Shown here in pieces: positions 25,930 through 34,225 of a DNA stretch of 64,000 nt. Under the pieces are notes generated by a model, which saw only the letters and a list, made by a program, of their open reading frames with translations, made no database searches and had not been told where the DNA came from. Positions within the stretch are counted from its first letter, which is position 1. Each line of letters begins with the position of its first letter. The translations under genes were made by a program, and so were the position numbers. Origin of the DNA: Flemingiibacterium sp045644145 (lineage in GTDB: Bacteria > Bacillota > Clostridia > Oscillospirales > CAG-272); assembly GCA_045644145.1 (NCBI GenBank), contig JAZRGK010000025.1, positions 62,001-126,000 on the forward strand, written 5' to 3'.

Positions 25930-26511
25930 ATGAGTAGAAAATTACCACAGCTCATAGTGCGTCCAACAACCGTCATTTTATGCGTGATACTTATAGCTCT
26001 TGAGGGGAGCGCATTGGCGCTTGTGCCGTTCTTTGCGGCGCTCTGCCATGAGGTTGGGCATCTTGTGACTATGCTGGTGCTCGGTGTTCGAGTAAACGAA
26101 GTTGAACTTACGCTGTTCGGCGCGGAGATACGGACGCTACCTATGTCCGTTGGATGCGCCGCACAAGTGGCTGTATATGCATCTGGAGCGGCGGCAAACC
26201 TTGTGTCATCTGCGGCTGCCTTTGTGGCTTTTGGATGGACTTTTGGTACAAGTTTTTTTGCCGCTTGCTCGGTTTCGCTTGCCGCATTGAATCTCTTGCC
26301 TATACGCACTCTTGACGGCGGATGCATATTGGAAATGCTTCTCTCCAGATTTGTGCCTATGCATGCTGACGTTATATCTGATATCATTTCGAGAATCACT
26401 CTGTTTTTCCTGTGGCTCGGTGCGGCGTATCTTCTGCTTGTGTGCGAAGGGAATCTATCGCTTATGCTATTTTGTGTGTATCTTTTTGTGACGTTGTATA
26501 TAACGGTATAA
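25930..26511 (+). CDS. M50 family site-2-protease-like membrane metallopeptidase
   Basis: This 193-residue, strongly hydrophobic protein has the zinc motif HEVGH near residue 40 (FFAALCHEVGHLVTML) and a second S2P motif NLLPIRTLDGG near residue 130, which places the third ligand Asp. The core size is close to a minimal SpoIVFB-type protease, without PDZ or CBS domains. Such enzymes cut membrane-embedded anti-sigma factors or pro-sigma factors; whether this is the sporulation protease SpoIVFB cannot be decided here. The small secreted or anchored protein just upstream (25644-25919) is a candidate regulator, in the place of SpoIVFA. Confidence 0.82.
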   Translation: MSRKLPQLIVRPTTVILCVILIALEGSALALVPFFAALCHEVGHLVTMLVLGVRVNEVELTLFGAEIRTLPMSVGCAAQVAVYASGAAANLVSSAAAFVAFGWTFGTSFFAACSVSLAALNLLPIRTLDGGCILEMLLSRFVPMHADVISDIISRITLFFLWLGAAYLLLVCEGNLSLMLFCVYLFVTLYITV

Positions 26512-26516
26512 TGAAA

Positions 26517-26543
26517 AACGGCACCCGCGAGGGTGCCGTTTTA
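26517..26543. terminator. bidirectional terminator between the M50 gene and rpsR
   Basis: A perfect 10-bp stem AACGGCACCC/GGGTGCCGTT with loop GCGA has T-runs on both strands (TTT on plus, TTTTTCAT on minus). The two genes converge here. Confidence 0.9.
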
Positions 26544-26553
26544 GCAGCTTAAA

Positions 26554-26817
26554 TTAGTCGCTGATATAAGGCAGAAGCGCAACGTGACGCGAACGCTTAA
26601 TCGCGATGGTCAGCTGACGCTGATGCTTAGCGCAGGTACCGGAAATTCTTCTGGGAAGAATCTTTGCACGCTCGCTTACATACTTGCGAAGTCTTGCAAC
26701 ATCCTTGTAATCGATCTCGTCGATCTTATCTGCGCAGAACTGGCAGACCTTCTTCTTTCTGCGCATACCTGCACGGAAAGGCTTAGAAGCGTCTCTTTCG
26801 GTTCTCTCTCTATCCAT
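26554..26817 (-). CDS. rpsR: 30S ribosomal protein S18
   Basis: This 87-residue protein of the small-subunit platform binds next to S6. The S18 core is KKKVCQFCADKIDEIDYKDVARLRKYVSERAKILPRRISGTCAKHQRQL with the typical TIAIKRSRHVALLPY end. Three Cys are kept (CQFC, C at TCAKH), fitting a zinc-ribbon-like C+ form. AGGAGG precedes the ATG by 9 nt. It is the last gene of rpsF-ssb-rpsR. Confidence 0.98.
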   Translation of the reverse strand: MDRERTERDASKPFRAGMRRKKKVCQFCADKIDEIDYKDVARLRKYVSERAKILPRRISGTCAKHQRQLTIAIKRSRHVALLPYISD

Positions 26818-26846
26818 TTTATGAAACCTCCTTGTTTATTTTTAGT

Positions 26847-27344
26847 TTAGAACGGCAGCTCGTCGTCACCCTCAAGTGTTTCAAACTGGGGTGCGCCACC
26901 GCCCTGTGATGCCGGAGCCTGTCCGGCCGGTGTTGAGTACTGCGGCTCGCTGTATGCCGAAGGCATATACGCGGAGCCTGCATTCTGCTGGAATCCGGAA
27001 CCCTCGCCCTTGGAATCAACAAAGTTGATTTCTTCAGCCACAACCTCGGTAGAATACCGTTTATTGCCCTGCTGATCGTTCCATGTGCGAGTTTGGATGG
27101 ATCCGACAACGCAAATAGAAGAGCCCTTTTGGAAATATCTGCTTACAAACTCGGCTTGCTGACGCCAAGCCACCACATCAATGAAATCCGCCTGCTGTGC
27201 CGCACCTTCAGTCTTGGACTGGTAACGACGGTTTACAGCGACTCTGAATGTGGTTACCATGACACCGCTCTGAGTCTGCTTAAGTTCGGGAGTTGCAACA
27301 AGGCGTCCCGCGAGAATTACTTTGTTAAGGTTTAAATTTGCCAT
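26847..27344 (-). CDS. ssb: single-stranded DNA-binding protein
   Basis: This 165-residue protein has an N-terminal OB fold (LNKVILAGRLVATPELKQTQSGVMVTTFRVAVNR, residues 4-37, through about 105), a Gly/Ser/Pro/Gln-rich linker, and the conserved acidic tip DDELPF that recruits repair and replication partners. GAGG lies 9 nt before the ATG. It lies between rpsF and rpsR, as in most Bacillota. Confidence 0.98.
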   Translation of the reverse strand: MANLNLNKVILAGRLVATPELKQTQSGVMVTTFRVAVNRRYQSKTEGAAQQADFIDVVAWRQQAEFVSRYFQKGSSICVVGSIQTRTWNDQQGNKRYSTEVVAEEINFVDSKGEGSGFQQNAGSAYMPSAYSEPQYSTPAGQAPASQGGGAPQFETLEGDDELPF

Positions 27345-27374
27345 TGTCTACGTCCTCAATTCTGTTATCCGAAA

Positions 27375-27731
27375 TTATTCAGCGTCTGCGGCAGGAGCTT
27401 CTTCAGCGGCGGGAGCAACGACAGCCTTGGCAAGCTTCTTCTCGTCATGCTTGATAACGATAGAACGAAGGATGCCGTCGGTGATGCCGAACACACGCTC
27501 GAGCTCAAGCGGGAATGTGGGAGCGCTCTTGAAGTTTACAAGAACATAGTAGCCCTCGGTAAGGTCGTTGATCGGATATGCCAGCTTGCGCTTGCCCCAT
27601 TCGTCAACAGACTCGATAGTACCGTTGGCAGCGATAAGACCGGTGAACTTGTCAACCAAAGCCTTAACGCCCTCCTCACCCTGCTGTACATCAACGATAA
27701 ACAGAGTTTCGTAGGATGAAATCTTATCCAT
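27375..27731 (-). CDS. rpsF: 30S ribosomal protein S6
   Basis: This 118-residue protein starts MDKISSYETLFIVDVQQGEEGVKALVDKFTGLI and has WGKRKLAYPINDLTEGYYVLVNF, the typical S6 ferredoxin-like fold, with an acidic, Ala-rich C-terminal tail (EEAPAADAE). It is the first gene of rpsF-ssb-rpsR. GAGGAGG precedes the ATG by 9 nt. The leader RNA upstream has two stems that may bind the S6:S18 pair for feedback control. Confidence 0.98.
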   Translation of the reverse strand: MDKISSYETLFIVDVQQGEEGVKALVDKFTGLIAANGTIESVDEWGKRKLAYPINDLTEGYYVLVNFKSAPTFPLELERVFGITDGILRSIVIKHDEKKLAKAVVAPAAEEAPAADAE

Positions 27732-27833
27732 TGTTGTTACACCTCCTCATGGACATTAGACCGAACGCCTCAAAAATTTGCGTCCGGTAAGGAGAGAATA
27801 TTTACGACTTGGCATAAATATCCCATACCAAGT
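27732..27833 (-). promoter_or_regulatory. structured rpsF leader, candidate S6:S18 autoregulatory RNA
   Basis: The predicted 100-nt leader has a 9-bp hairpin at its very 5' end (ACTTGGTAT/ATGCCAAGT, 27807-27833) and a second 9-bp hairpin (ACCGGACGC/GCGTTCGGT, 27760-27788) ahead of the SD. The S6:S18 leader motif is known to lie in this place in many bacteria; I could not match its CCG-containing bulge with certainty, so the assignment is tentative. Confidence 0.45.
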
Positions 27834-27837
27834 ATGT

Positions 27838-27866
27838 ATTATACCACACTTTTTTCGTCATGTCAA
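27838..27866 (-). promoter_or_regulatory. consensus sigma-A promoter of rpsF-ssb-rpsR
   Basis: A perfect TTGACA (27861-27866), a 17-bp spacer and a perfect TATAAT (27838-27843) predict a start near 27831. Confidence 0.95.
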
Positions 27867-27961
27867 GTGGTTTGATAATTATTTTTTACAATTACAAACA
27901 GCAACACCAAATGAGCATGTCTGATTTGCTGAGTGTGCTCACTTGGTGCTGTTTTGAATTA

Positions 27962-28546
27962 TTATTTCTCAACGACATATCCGTTTTCGTCAAGCGAAAT
28001 ATTATTAGGGAAATTAACGAGCTCAACATTAGGGCAACCGCAAAATGCCGTTTTGTCGATGTCTACGCAGTGTGTTGGGACAACATCAAAGTATATTTTT
28101 TCAATGTCTTTACTTTCTGCAAAAGCTTCAGCCCCGATATATCGCAACTCATTAGACAACCGTATGGTTTTTGCTGTTGTGGCAAAAAAAGCATGTTGTC
28201 CAATCCATGTTACCGAGTCAGGAATGTATATTGAGGTTACAATGGTATCGATGGATCTTAACCTTACACCATTAAACGCATTCGGACCTATGGCTGAAAT
28301 GTTATCGTTGATAACCACTTCGCCACCAGGAGAGTGGTATTCATCTAATGTATTGCTAATGGTGCAGAACGCCGTCATATCCGAATTAGCGATAGCATAG
28401 GCAACGGTAGGGGAATCATCAATTGTATTGCTACTTTTGCATATGATATACATTTTTTGTAATGTCAGTATGTAAACAATCATTGTTGCTGCAAATAACA
28501 AAAAAATAATGATCGCGAAATTAATTCTAATACCGCCGTTATTCAT
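27962..28546 (-). CDS. membrane-anchored BspA-type leucine-rich repeat protein
   Basis: This protein of about 194 residues has one N-terminal membrane segment (INFAIIIFLLFAATMIVYIL) and two or three BspA/LRR_5 units outside: ISAIGPNAFNGVRLRSI, SIYIPDSVTWIGQHAFFATT, LRYIGAEAFAESKDIEKIYF. Such repeats form ligand-binding surface proteins in gut and oral bacteria. ATG at 28546 is taken as the start; no good SD is seen and a TTG at 28567 is also in frame, where it would overlap the upstream gene. It follows the C39-like peptidase gene by 13 nt. The region is clearly more AT-rich than its neighbours. Confidence 0.72.
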   Translation of the reverse strand: MNNGGIRINFAIIIFLLFAATMIVYILTLQKMYIICKSSNTIDDSPTVAYAIANSDMTAFCTISNTLDEYHSPGGEVVINDNISAIGPNAFNGVRLRSIDTIVTSIYIPDSVTWIGQHAFFATTAKTIRLSNELRYIGAEAFAESKDIEKIYFDVVPTHCVDIDKTAFCGCPNVELVNFPNNISLDENGYVVEK

Positions 28547-28559
28547 GAATAAATATTTT

Positions 28560-29528
28560 CTAATCAAAATAGTATAGCTTCGTTATGTGTTCAAATTGGA
28601 AACCTGAATCAACGCCTATATATGCATCACACATATTAACATAATCGCCAGGATACGAGTTGTAGTTTACCGTATCACATACGGTAAGGTATTGTGCACA
28701 TGTAATGCTATCCTCATTAAATCCCGCTGATCTAGAATTAACGTAAGGTATCAACACATCTGTAGTAGCAATAGTGTCGGATTCAGTACATATTCGATCG
28801 CTCAATGGAGCGTTAGCAAACATTGCTATATCATCGGACGTGTATGGTGTGGGAAAGCCGCTTTTATCAATACTTTTACCAAAATCAAGACTCGCTGATG
28901 ACTCCATAACTACCACTCCGTGCGAATAATTTACATACCTTTGAAGTGTTTCATTGTATTCTGTTCTATAGAAATATGTTATCACGCCTTCGGGGTTTGA
29001 TCTTATATAACATGAGATTCTATACAGCTTTTCTGGACTTGAACATCCAGATAAATCCACCACGTGACATTCTTTGCCGAAGTTCTGAGCGATTCTATTT
29101 GCGTAGATATATACAGGATCGCCGGTATAGGATGATATATAGTTCGTACCACTCTGGGTAATTGGGGCGAAATTAGTGTTGGCATACATCACTGTTACAG
29201 GGTCGGCATCACGTACCGATTCCTCACCATCACGAACATCGAATATACTTTCAACTGTTGTTGCCTCAAGATTGGCTAATATCATAGCGAAGCACGTTAC
29301 CATGCATCCACCGTTATATAGACGATTATACCAATTGTATGTTGTGTTTCCTACGGTATTTGTTAAACGGTTTAAATTTCGGGTGTCAAAATTAGGATTC
29401 CCTTGATTGGTAAAGTATTCATGGTTATATTGATCAAATATATCACTTCCTGATGCAAATACTACAGTGCATAGCAACATCGTCATACTTATTGAAAACG
29501 ACATAAATCGTAAAAAACGTTTTTTCAT
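28560..29528 (-). CDS. secreted papain-like (C39-type) cysteine peptidase
   Basis: This 322-residue protein starts with a signal peptide (MKKRFLRF, a hydrophobic core, likely cut after VFA near residue 25). The sequence YNGGCMVTCFAMILANL places a candidate catalytic Cys at 75 in the usual GCxxTxxAM setting of C39-like peptidases, and YSHGVVVMES places a His at 203; an Asp a few residues later could complete the triad. A C-terminal part (about 225-322) has no recognised domain. It has its own promoter (29613-29642) and is followed by a leucine-rich protein gene. The gene is AT-rich with long intergenic gaps, unlike the lysA and rpsF genes on either side, so recent transfer is possible. Substrate unknown. 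Confidence 0.68.
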   Translation of the reverse strand: MKKRFLRFMSFSISMTMLLCTVVFASGSDIFDQYNHEYFTNQGNPNFDTRNLNRLTNTVGNTTYNWYNRLYNGGCMVTCFAMILANLEATTVESIFDVRDGEESVRDADPVTVMYANTNFAPITQSGTNYISSYTGDPVYIYANRIAQNFGKECHVVDLSGCSSPEKLYRISCYIRSNPEGVITYFYRTEYNETLQRYVNYSHGVVVMESSASLDFGKSIDKSGFPTPYTSDDIAMFANAPLSDRICTESDTIATTDVLIPYVNSRSAGFNEDSITCAQYLTVCDTVNYNSYPGDYVNMCDAYIGVDSGFQFEHITKLYYFD

Positions 29529-29612
29529 AAAATTAATATACCTTTCCTAGTGAGAAATTTAGATTAACGGCTATACGTCTTGCATTACCGCAACAGCCAA
29601 CCTATCGCCTAT

Positions 29613-29642
29613 AGTATAGCACTACCCTTATTATGATGTCAA
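29613..29642 (-). promoter_or_regulatory. sigma-A promoter of the C39-like peptidase gene
   Basis: A perfect TTGACA (29637-29642) and TATACT (29613-29618) are separated by 18 bp, about 85 bp upstream of the ATG. Confidence 0.82.
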
Positions 29643-29672
29643 TATATTCCGAAAAATATTTACAATTTTTAT

Positions 29673-29701
29673 TTGACATAATTCTCTATATGTGCTATAA
29701 T
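29673..29701 (+). promoter_or_regulatory. consensus sigma-A promoter of lysA
   Basis: A perfect TTGACA (29673-29678) and a perfect TATAAT (29696-29701) are 17 bp apart. The lysA start is 40 bp downstream. Confidence 0.95.
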
Positions 29702-29740
29702 TATCAATGACCATATTATAATTATAGGAGCGATAATACG

Positions 29741-30997
29741 TTGAAAACACCGTTTGTAACAAAAGAACAGATTGAAGAGATCGTAAAAGACTATCCCACC
29801 CCTTTCCACATCTACGACGAAAAGGGCATTCGTGAGCGTGCGCGTGCACTTAACGCCGCATTTTCGTGGAACAAGGGCTTTAAGGAATATTTCGCCGTAA
29901 AAGCAACCCCCAATCCCGTGCTTCTCGACATTCTCGGACAGGAGAACTGCGGTACGGACTGCTCGTCCCTTACCGAGCTGATTATGAGCGAAAAAGTGGG
30001 CTTCAAGGGAGAGGATATTATGTTTTCCTCTAATGCTACCCCTGCTGAGGATTTCAAAAAGGCGGCTGAGCTTGGAGCTATCATCAACCTTGATGATTTT
30101 ACACACATTGACTTTCTCGAGAAGACTATCGGATATATTCCCGAAACTATCTGCTGCCGTTTCAATCCCGGCGGAGATTTCCGTATCAGCACTCAGATCA
30201 TGGGAAGCCCCAGCGAGGCAAAATACGGCATGACCAAGGAGCAGATCATCGAGGCGTACAAGATCCTTAAAGAAAAGGGAGCAAAACGCTTTGGTATCCA
30301 TGCGTTCCTTTCCTCTAATAATACAAACAACGAGTACTATCCCACTCTTGCGGGCGTGCTCTTTAAATTGGCGGTTGAAATCAAGGAAGCCGCAGGCGTT
30401 GATATCGGATTTATCAATCTTTCCGGCGGCGTTGGCGTGCCTTATCTGCCGGATGCTGAGCCTGCTGATATCGCTGTTATCGGCGAGGGCGTTCACCGCG
30501 TGTATGACGAAATTCTTGTGCCGGCAGGTCTTGGCGACGTTGCGCTTTACACAGAGCTTGGCAGATACATGCTTGCTCCCAACGGTATGCTCATTACAAA
30601 GGCGATACACGAGAAGCACATTTACAAGGAGTACATCGGATGCGATGCCTGTGCCGCAAACCTCATGCGTCCCGCAATTTACGGCTCGTATCACCACATC
30701 ACCGTTCTCGGCAAGGAAAATAAGCCTTGCGACCACAAATACGATGTTACCGGCGGTCTGTGCGAGAATAACGATAAGTTTGCCATCGACCGTATGCTCC
30801 CGAAGATTGATATCGGCGATTATCTTGCGATTCATGAAGCGGGCGCACATGGATTCGCAATGGGCTACAACTATAACGGAAAGCTTCGCTCCGCAGAGCT
30901 TCTTCTCAAGGAAGACGGAACTGTTGAGCTTATCCGCCGCGCAGAAACTCCTGAGGATTATTTTGCGACCCTCGGTGTGACCAAATATTTCAAATAA
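29741..30997 (+). CDS. lysA: diaminopimelate decarboxylase
   Basis: This 418-residue PLP enzyme of the alanine-racemase-like barrel fold makes L-lysine from meso-diaminopimelate. The PLP Lys is in EYFAVKATPNP near residue 52; other landmarks are GTDCSSLTEL, HAFLSSNNTNNEYY, INLSGGVGVPY, GRYMLAPNG, and CDACAANLMRPAIYGSYHHI. The start is TTG at 29741, about 10 nt after AGGAG. It is a single gene with a consensus promoter and a terminator. Close relatives of the fold decarboxylate other basic amino acids, but the CDACAANLMRP segment supports the diaminopimelate enzyme. Confidence 0.92.
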   Translation: MKTPFVTKEQIEEIVKDYPTPFHIYDEKGIRERARALNAAFSWNKGFKEYFAVKATPNPVLLDILGQENCGTDCSSLTELIMSEKVGFKGEDIMFSSNATPAEDFKKAAELGAIINLDDFTHIDFLEKTIGYIPETICCRFNPGGDFRISTQIMGSPSEAKYGMTKEQIIEAYKILKEKGAKRFGIHAFLSSNNTNNEYYPTLAGVLFKLAVEIKEAAGVDIGFINLSGGVGVPYLPDAEPADIAVIGEGVHRVYDEILVPAGLGDVALYTELGRYMLAPNGMLITKAIHEKHIYKEYIGCDACAANLMRPAIYGSYHHITVLGKENKPCDHKYDVTGGLCENNDKFAIDRMLPKIDIGDYLAIHEAGAHGFAMGYNYNGKLRSAELLLKEDGTVELIRRAETPEDYFATLGVTKYFK

Positions 30998-31018
30998 TAG
31001 GCGACAGCCTAAATAACA

Positions 31019-31060
31019 GCGCCCCGACAAAGCCTTGAATTGATCGGGGTGCGTTGTTTT
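31019..31060 (+). terminator. terminator of lysA
   Basis: A 9-bp stem GCGCCCCGA/TCGGGGTGC (one G-U pair, 16-nt loop) is followed by GTTGTTTTG, 21 nt after the lysA stop. Confidence 0.75.
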
Positions 31061-31196
31061 GATAAACGCAGCTTGCCAACGCCTCTATGTATATGCAAAC
31101 TGCGTTACATTTGTGAATATATAATATCTGGCATCTTGTTCAATGACGAAAACCATGAATAAATTTGTTTGTTTTTCACAAAAATACGTACAAAGC
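31061..31196. other. intergenic stretch without a recognised gene
   Basis: Between the lysA terminator and the M23 gene promoter I see no ORF with a plausible start signal, no tRNA and no RNA motif that I recognise. Confidence 0.5.
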
Positions 31197-31225
31197 TTGA
31201 TTTTTCTAAAAAAATAGGCTATAAT
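31197..31225 (+). promoter_or_regulatory. promoter of the M23/G5 endopeptidase gene
   Basis: TTGATT and a perfect TATAAT (31220-31225) are 17 bp apart. The leader of about 100 nt holds a small CTGTTT/AAACAG hairpin but no riboswitch that I recognise. Confidence 0.72.
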
Positions 31226-31334
31226 ATAAAGAGTGCTTTTGATTAAAGGCCGGCGCTGTTTGGTAAACAGTCTTTTCCCCAAGAATACGACTTGAAGAAA
31301 TGACATTCCGAGAACAAAAAATAAGGAGATCACT

Positions 31335-32738
31335 ATGTCGCAAAAACAGGCTGACACAAGGTCTAAATTTTTCGGTATAAATATATTTAAGAAGTCTGCG
31401 CTGGTTCTTTCCTGCGCTGTACTGTGTGCCGCGGTAGCTATATACATAACTGCGGTTTGTTCCTATGATGCGGTAGTGCGTGTGAATGTCAACGGCGCAC
31501 CGGTAGGACTTATTAAGTCCCACGAGGATATTGCAGGAGTCAGAGCAGAGCTTATTCGCTCTGTCAAAGAGGCATCCGAAGGGCGATACAACCCAGATAT
31601 GGATATCTCATACGATTTTGTTCTTACTAAAGATACCGATTATCTTGATGCTGACGAGTATGCCCGTATTCTATGGTCATATGTGGCTGACGATTTCTGT
31701 GAGGCATACATGCTGTATATGGATGACCGTCAGGTGGCGGCAAATGAGGATGGCGAAGCGCTGCTCTCTTTGGTTGACCGAATTGAGGATCAGCTCTATG
31801 CATCACGCGGAGCATCCTTTGAAAATGTTCGCATATCTAATGATCTTCGCGTTGAAAAGCAGCTTTGTCTTAAATCTATGCTAAAAACAGTCGACGGCAT
31901 AGATGCGCTTATAAATCCACTTTATAAAGTCGAAGAAGCTTCTACTGATGTAATGAGAAAAATCGGTGACGATTCACTTCTTCGCATAAGCGCGATTTCT
32001 GCGGCTTCACCGGCAAATGCGGATATCGCTAATCTTGATGTTGATTACGGGCTTATCCGCGGTGACCATACCGACGATTTCACAATTGACTATAATTTTA
32101 CAAATACCGTTACTGTAAATGAGATCATATATTTCGATACCTTGTATATTGACGACAGCGATAATTTTATCGGTAACGAAAAAATAACCTGCCAAGGCAA
32201 AAACGGAGAAAAGACCGTTACCTATGAGATACTTTACGATACAAAGGGAAATATTGTTGCACGCAATATTATTTCTGAGAGTATAATAACCCCCGCTACG
32301 GATAAAATAGTGATGGTAGGCACGGCTGAAATTCCCGATGCGATTCCAACGGGCGCGTTTATATGGCCCTGCGAAGCTCCCAAGGGCGTTTCATCTTATT
32401 ACGGATGGCGTGATCTCTACGGTAAGCCGGATTTCCACCTTGGAATAGATATCCCGGATGAGCTTGGCTCTGCCGTGTGGGCATCGGACGGCGGTACAGT
32501 CACATGGGTCGGCACAACACCCTCATACGGAAAAAGTGTCCGCATAGCTCACGCAAATGGCTATTCCACACTGTATGCACATCTCAACGAGGTGTTTGTT
32601 AATGTGGGTGATTCTGTATACAAAAAACAGACTATCGCTACAATGGGCAAGACCGGCGTGGCATACGGAATCCATCTTCACTTTGAAGTAAGAATCAACG
32701 ATGTGACCGTAGATCCAATGAATTATCTTCCAGAATAA
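31335..32738 (+). CDS. membrane-anchored M23 peptidoglycan endopeptidase with G5 domain
   Basis: This 467-residue protein has a short cytoplasmic start, one membrane helix (about 21-43, LVLSCAVLCAAVAIYITAVC), an extracellular stretch of about 200 residues, a G5 domain (about 270-335, with TYEILYDTKGNIVARNIISE) and a C-terminal LytM/M23 domain with zinc ligands in HLGIDIPDE (His near 368) and HLHFEV (near 447-449). It probably cuts peptide cross-bridges of peptidoglycan during growth or sporulation, like other G5-M23 proteins of Clostridia. AAGGAG lies 8 nt before the ATG. It is a single gene with its own promoter and terminator. Confidence 0.93.
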   Translation: MSQKQADTRSKFFGINIFKKSALVLSCAVLCAAVAIYITAVCSYDAVVRVNVNGAPVGLIKSHEDIAGVRAELIRSVKEASEGRYNPDMDISYDFVLTKDTDYLDADEYARILWSYVADDFCEAYMLYMDDRQVAANEDGEALLSLVDRIEDQLYASRGASFENVRISNDLRVEKQLCLKSMLKTVDGIDALINPLYKVEEASTDVMRKIGDDSLLRISAISAASPANADIANLDVDYGLIRGDHTDDFTIDYNFTNTVTVNEIIYFDTLYIDDSDNFIGNEKITCQGKNGEKTVTYEILYDTKGNIVARNIISESIITPATDKIVMVGTAEIPDAIPTGAFIWPCEAPKGVSSYYGWRDLYGKPDFHLGIDIPDELGSAVWASDGGTVTWVGTTPSYGKSVRIAHANGYSTLYAHLNEVFVNVGDSVYKKQTIATMGKTGVAYGIHLHFEVRINDVTVDPMNYLPE

Positions 32739-32750
32739 ATTTGCAAAAAT

Positions 32751-32785
32751 AAAAGCTGCTGCGATACCTCGCAGCAGCTTTTTCG
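32751..32785 (+). terminator. terminator of the M23 gene
   Basis: A perfect 13-bp stem AAAAGCTGCTGCG/CGCAGCAGCTTTT with a 6-nt loop is followed by TTC. Confidence 0.88.
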
Positions 32786-32804
32786 TTGAAAGGATAAATA
32801 TTAC

Positions 32805-33524
32805 ATGAGAAATAATACCGCCCTAAATTATACGGTTTATATATTAGTCTATACGGTTGTTATAACGAGCGGCGTTTTTGCGCTGATTGACGGAGAATTG
32901 TCAGAAGCACTAAGCTGTCTTACTCCGGCTGGGTTGTTTTTGATTCCAACATTATTTAAGCGCATTTTCAAATTAGAGATACCGGCTTCGCTGGAGCTTT
33001 TTATAGTACTGTTTATATATGCTTCTGCTTTTTTGGGAGAGATTGGCGGATATTATGACAGATATAAGCTTTGGGACAGTATTCTTCATATTACCTCGGG
33101 TTTTATCGGTGCCGCGGTGGGTTTTTCCATTGCAGATATGATGTGTCGGGGCGACAGTGTAAAGTTTTTGCTTACAGCGGGATTTGTTTCCGTATTCGCG
33201 GTTTGCTTCTCTGTAACGGTTGGGGTGGTATGGGAAGTTTATGAGTTTCTTATGGATATGATGATCGGTACAGATATGCAAAAAGATGTGCTGGTACGGG
33301 AAATATCATCAGAACTTCTTCATGTAAGTCATGTTAAGGTCAGATCTGCCGCACTCAACGGCAGCCGCATTGGCGGATGGCTGGATATAGGCCTTATAGA
33401 TACGATGAAGGATCTGATTGTGTGCACCCTTGGGGCATTGATATTTTCGGCGTTCGGATATATTTATGTAAGCACCCATAAGCAAAAGTGGGTTACAGCC
33501 CTTATGCTTACACGAAAAGAGTAA
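32805..33524 (+). CDS. DUF2238/YjdF-like integral membrane protein
   Basis: This 239-residue protein has about six membrane helices. The pattern LWDSILHITSGFIGAAVGF and VTVGVVWEVYEFLMDMMIG, plus WLDIGLIDTMKDLIVCTLGAL, resembles the DUF2238 (YjdF) family, where His, Glu and Asp residues within helices are conserved. The molecular function of this family is unknown. The start lies 20 bp after the terminator of the M23 gene (GAAAGGA about 10 nt upstream of the ATG); it could be a weak read-through partner of that gene. It is convergent with the PnuC-type gene. Confidence 0.7.
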   Translation: MRNNTALNYTVYILVYTVVITSGVFALIDGELSEALSCLTPAGLFLIPTLFKRIFKLEIPASLELFIVLFIYASAFLGEIGGYYDRYKLWDSILHITSGFIGAAVGFSIADMMCRGDSVKFLLTAGFVSVFAVCFSVTVGVVWEVYEFLMDMMIGTDMQKDVLVREISSELLHVSHVKVRSAALNGSRIGGWLDIGLIDTMKDLIVCTLGALIFSAFGYIYVSTHKQKWVTALMLTRKE

Positions 33525-33526
33525 TA

Positions 33527-34213
33527 TCAGCTATTTTGCCTAGCCTGCATCCGCCGCCAATTAACAAAGCCGTATATGTCATTGGCAAGAAACATTACAA
33601 AACACATGACCATAGGAAGATATGATAAATCCCCGATTGCAGCCATCAGCCACAGCACAATAAGTACAATATCGTTTGCCGCGTATGCTAACGCATAGTA
33701 GGGACTTCGGCAAAATGTAAGATAGGATGCGATAAAGCTGGTAGTTACAGAAACCGTGCTGACAATCAGACTCGCGTTGCCGAGTGCGCGCAGTATAAAG
33801 TAAAACACTGCAGTTGCAGCGACAGCCCCAAAGGCAAGAAATGTTATACGCTTTGAGGTGAGTCTGTTTACCTTCACCTCTTTTGTACCCTTATAAGGGT
33901 GGCGTATCCATTCCACAGTTGCCATAACTGCCATAGGGGCGCTCATTCCAAGGTATGTTATCACCTCTCCGTAATATCTGAGATAAAAGGAAATAATCCC
34001 GTAAAACAGCGCAAAAACAACAGTCAAAATTTGCCCGAGAACATAGCCTTTCGCCACAAATATAAGGGCGGTGACACCTATCAGAGAGGCGATAAGGCTA
34101 AGTAATCCCTCGCCGCTTGAAAAAATAAATGAGCCGATTATTGCACACATAGACGTTATCCAAAGCGCGCGCTCAAAGGGTGTAAGATCGAAAAAAGGGT
34201 TCCTAAATTTCAT
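33527..34213 (-). CDS. PnuC-family vitamin/nicotinamide riboside-type transporter
   Basis: This protein of about 228 residues has seven or so membrane helices and the PnuC family end (SPYYALAYAANDIVLIVLWLMA, then MFLANDIYGFVNWRRM). Relatives move nicotinamide riboside, thiamine or riboflavin by facilitated diffusion coupled to kinase trapping; the substrate here is open. ATG at 34213 (MKFRNPFFDL) matches the usual N-terminus. ATG at 34225 is also possible. An unusual 10-bp hairpin sits between the AAAGGA at 34247-34252 and these codons. The 165-nt leader with a strong terminator points to control by an RNA element. Confidence 0.88.
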   Translation of the reverse strand: MKFRNPFFDLTPFERALWITSMCAIIGSFIFSSGEGLLSLIASLIGVTALIFVAKGYVLGQILTVVFALFYGIISFYLRYYGEVITYLGMSAPMAVMATVEWIRHPYKGTKEVKVNRLTSKRITFLAFGAVAATAVFYFILRALGNASLIVSTVSVTTSFIASYLTFCRSPYYALAYAANDIVLIVLWLMAAIGDLSYLPMVMCFVMFLANDIYGFVNWRRMQARQNS

Positions 34214-34225
34214 GTTTATGACCAT

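Noticed and set aside
29669..31030. A 453-codon frame antisense to lysA, and similar long frames antisense to serC (38179-39459) and lpdA (54326-55276)
   Set aside because: All lie opposite complete, well-conserved enzymes and show no independent start signals or domains.
31226..31334. c-di-AMP (ydaO) riboswitch before the M23 endopeptidase
   Set aside because: Cell-wall hydrolases often have one, but the conserved ydaO segments are not seen in this 100-nt leader.
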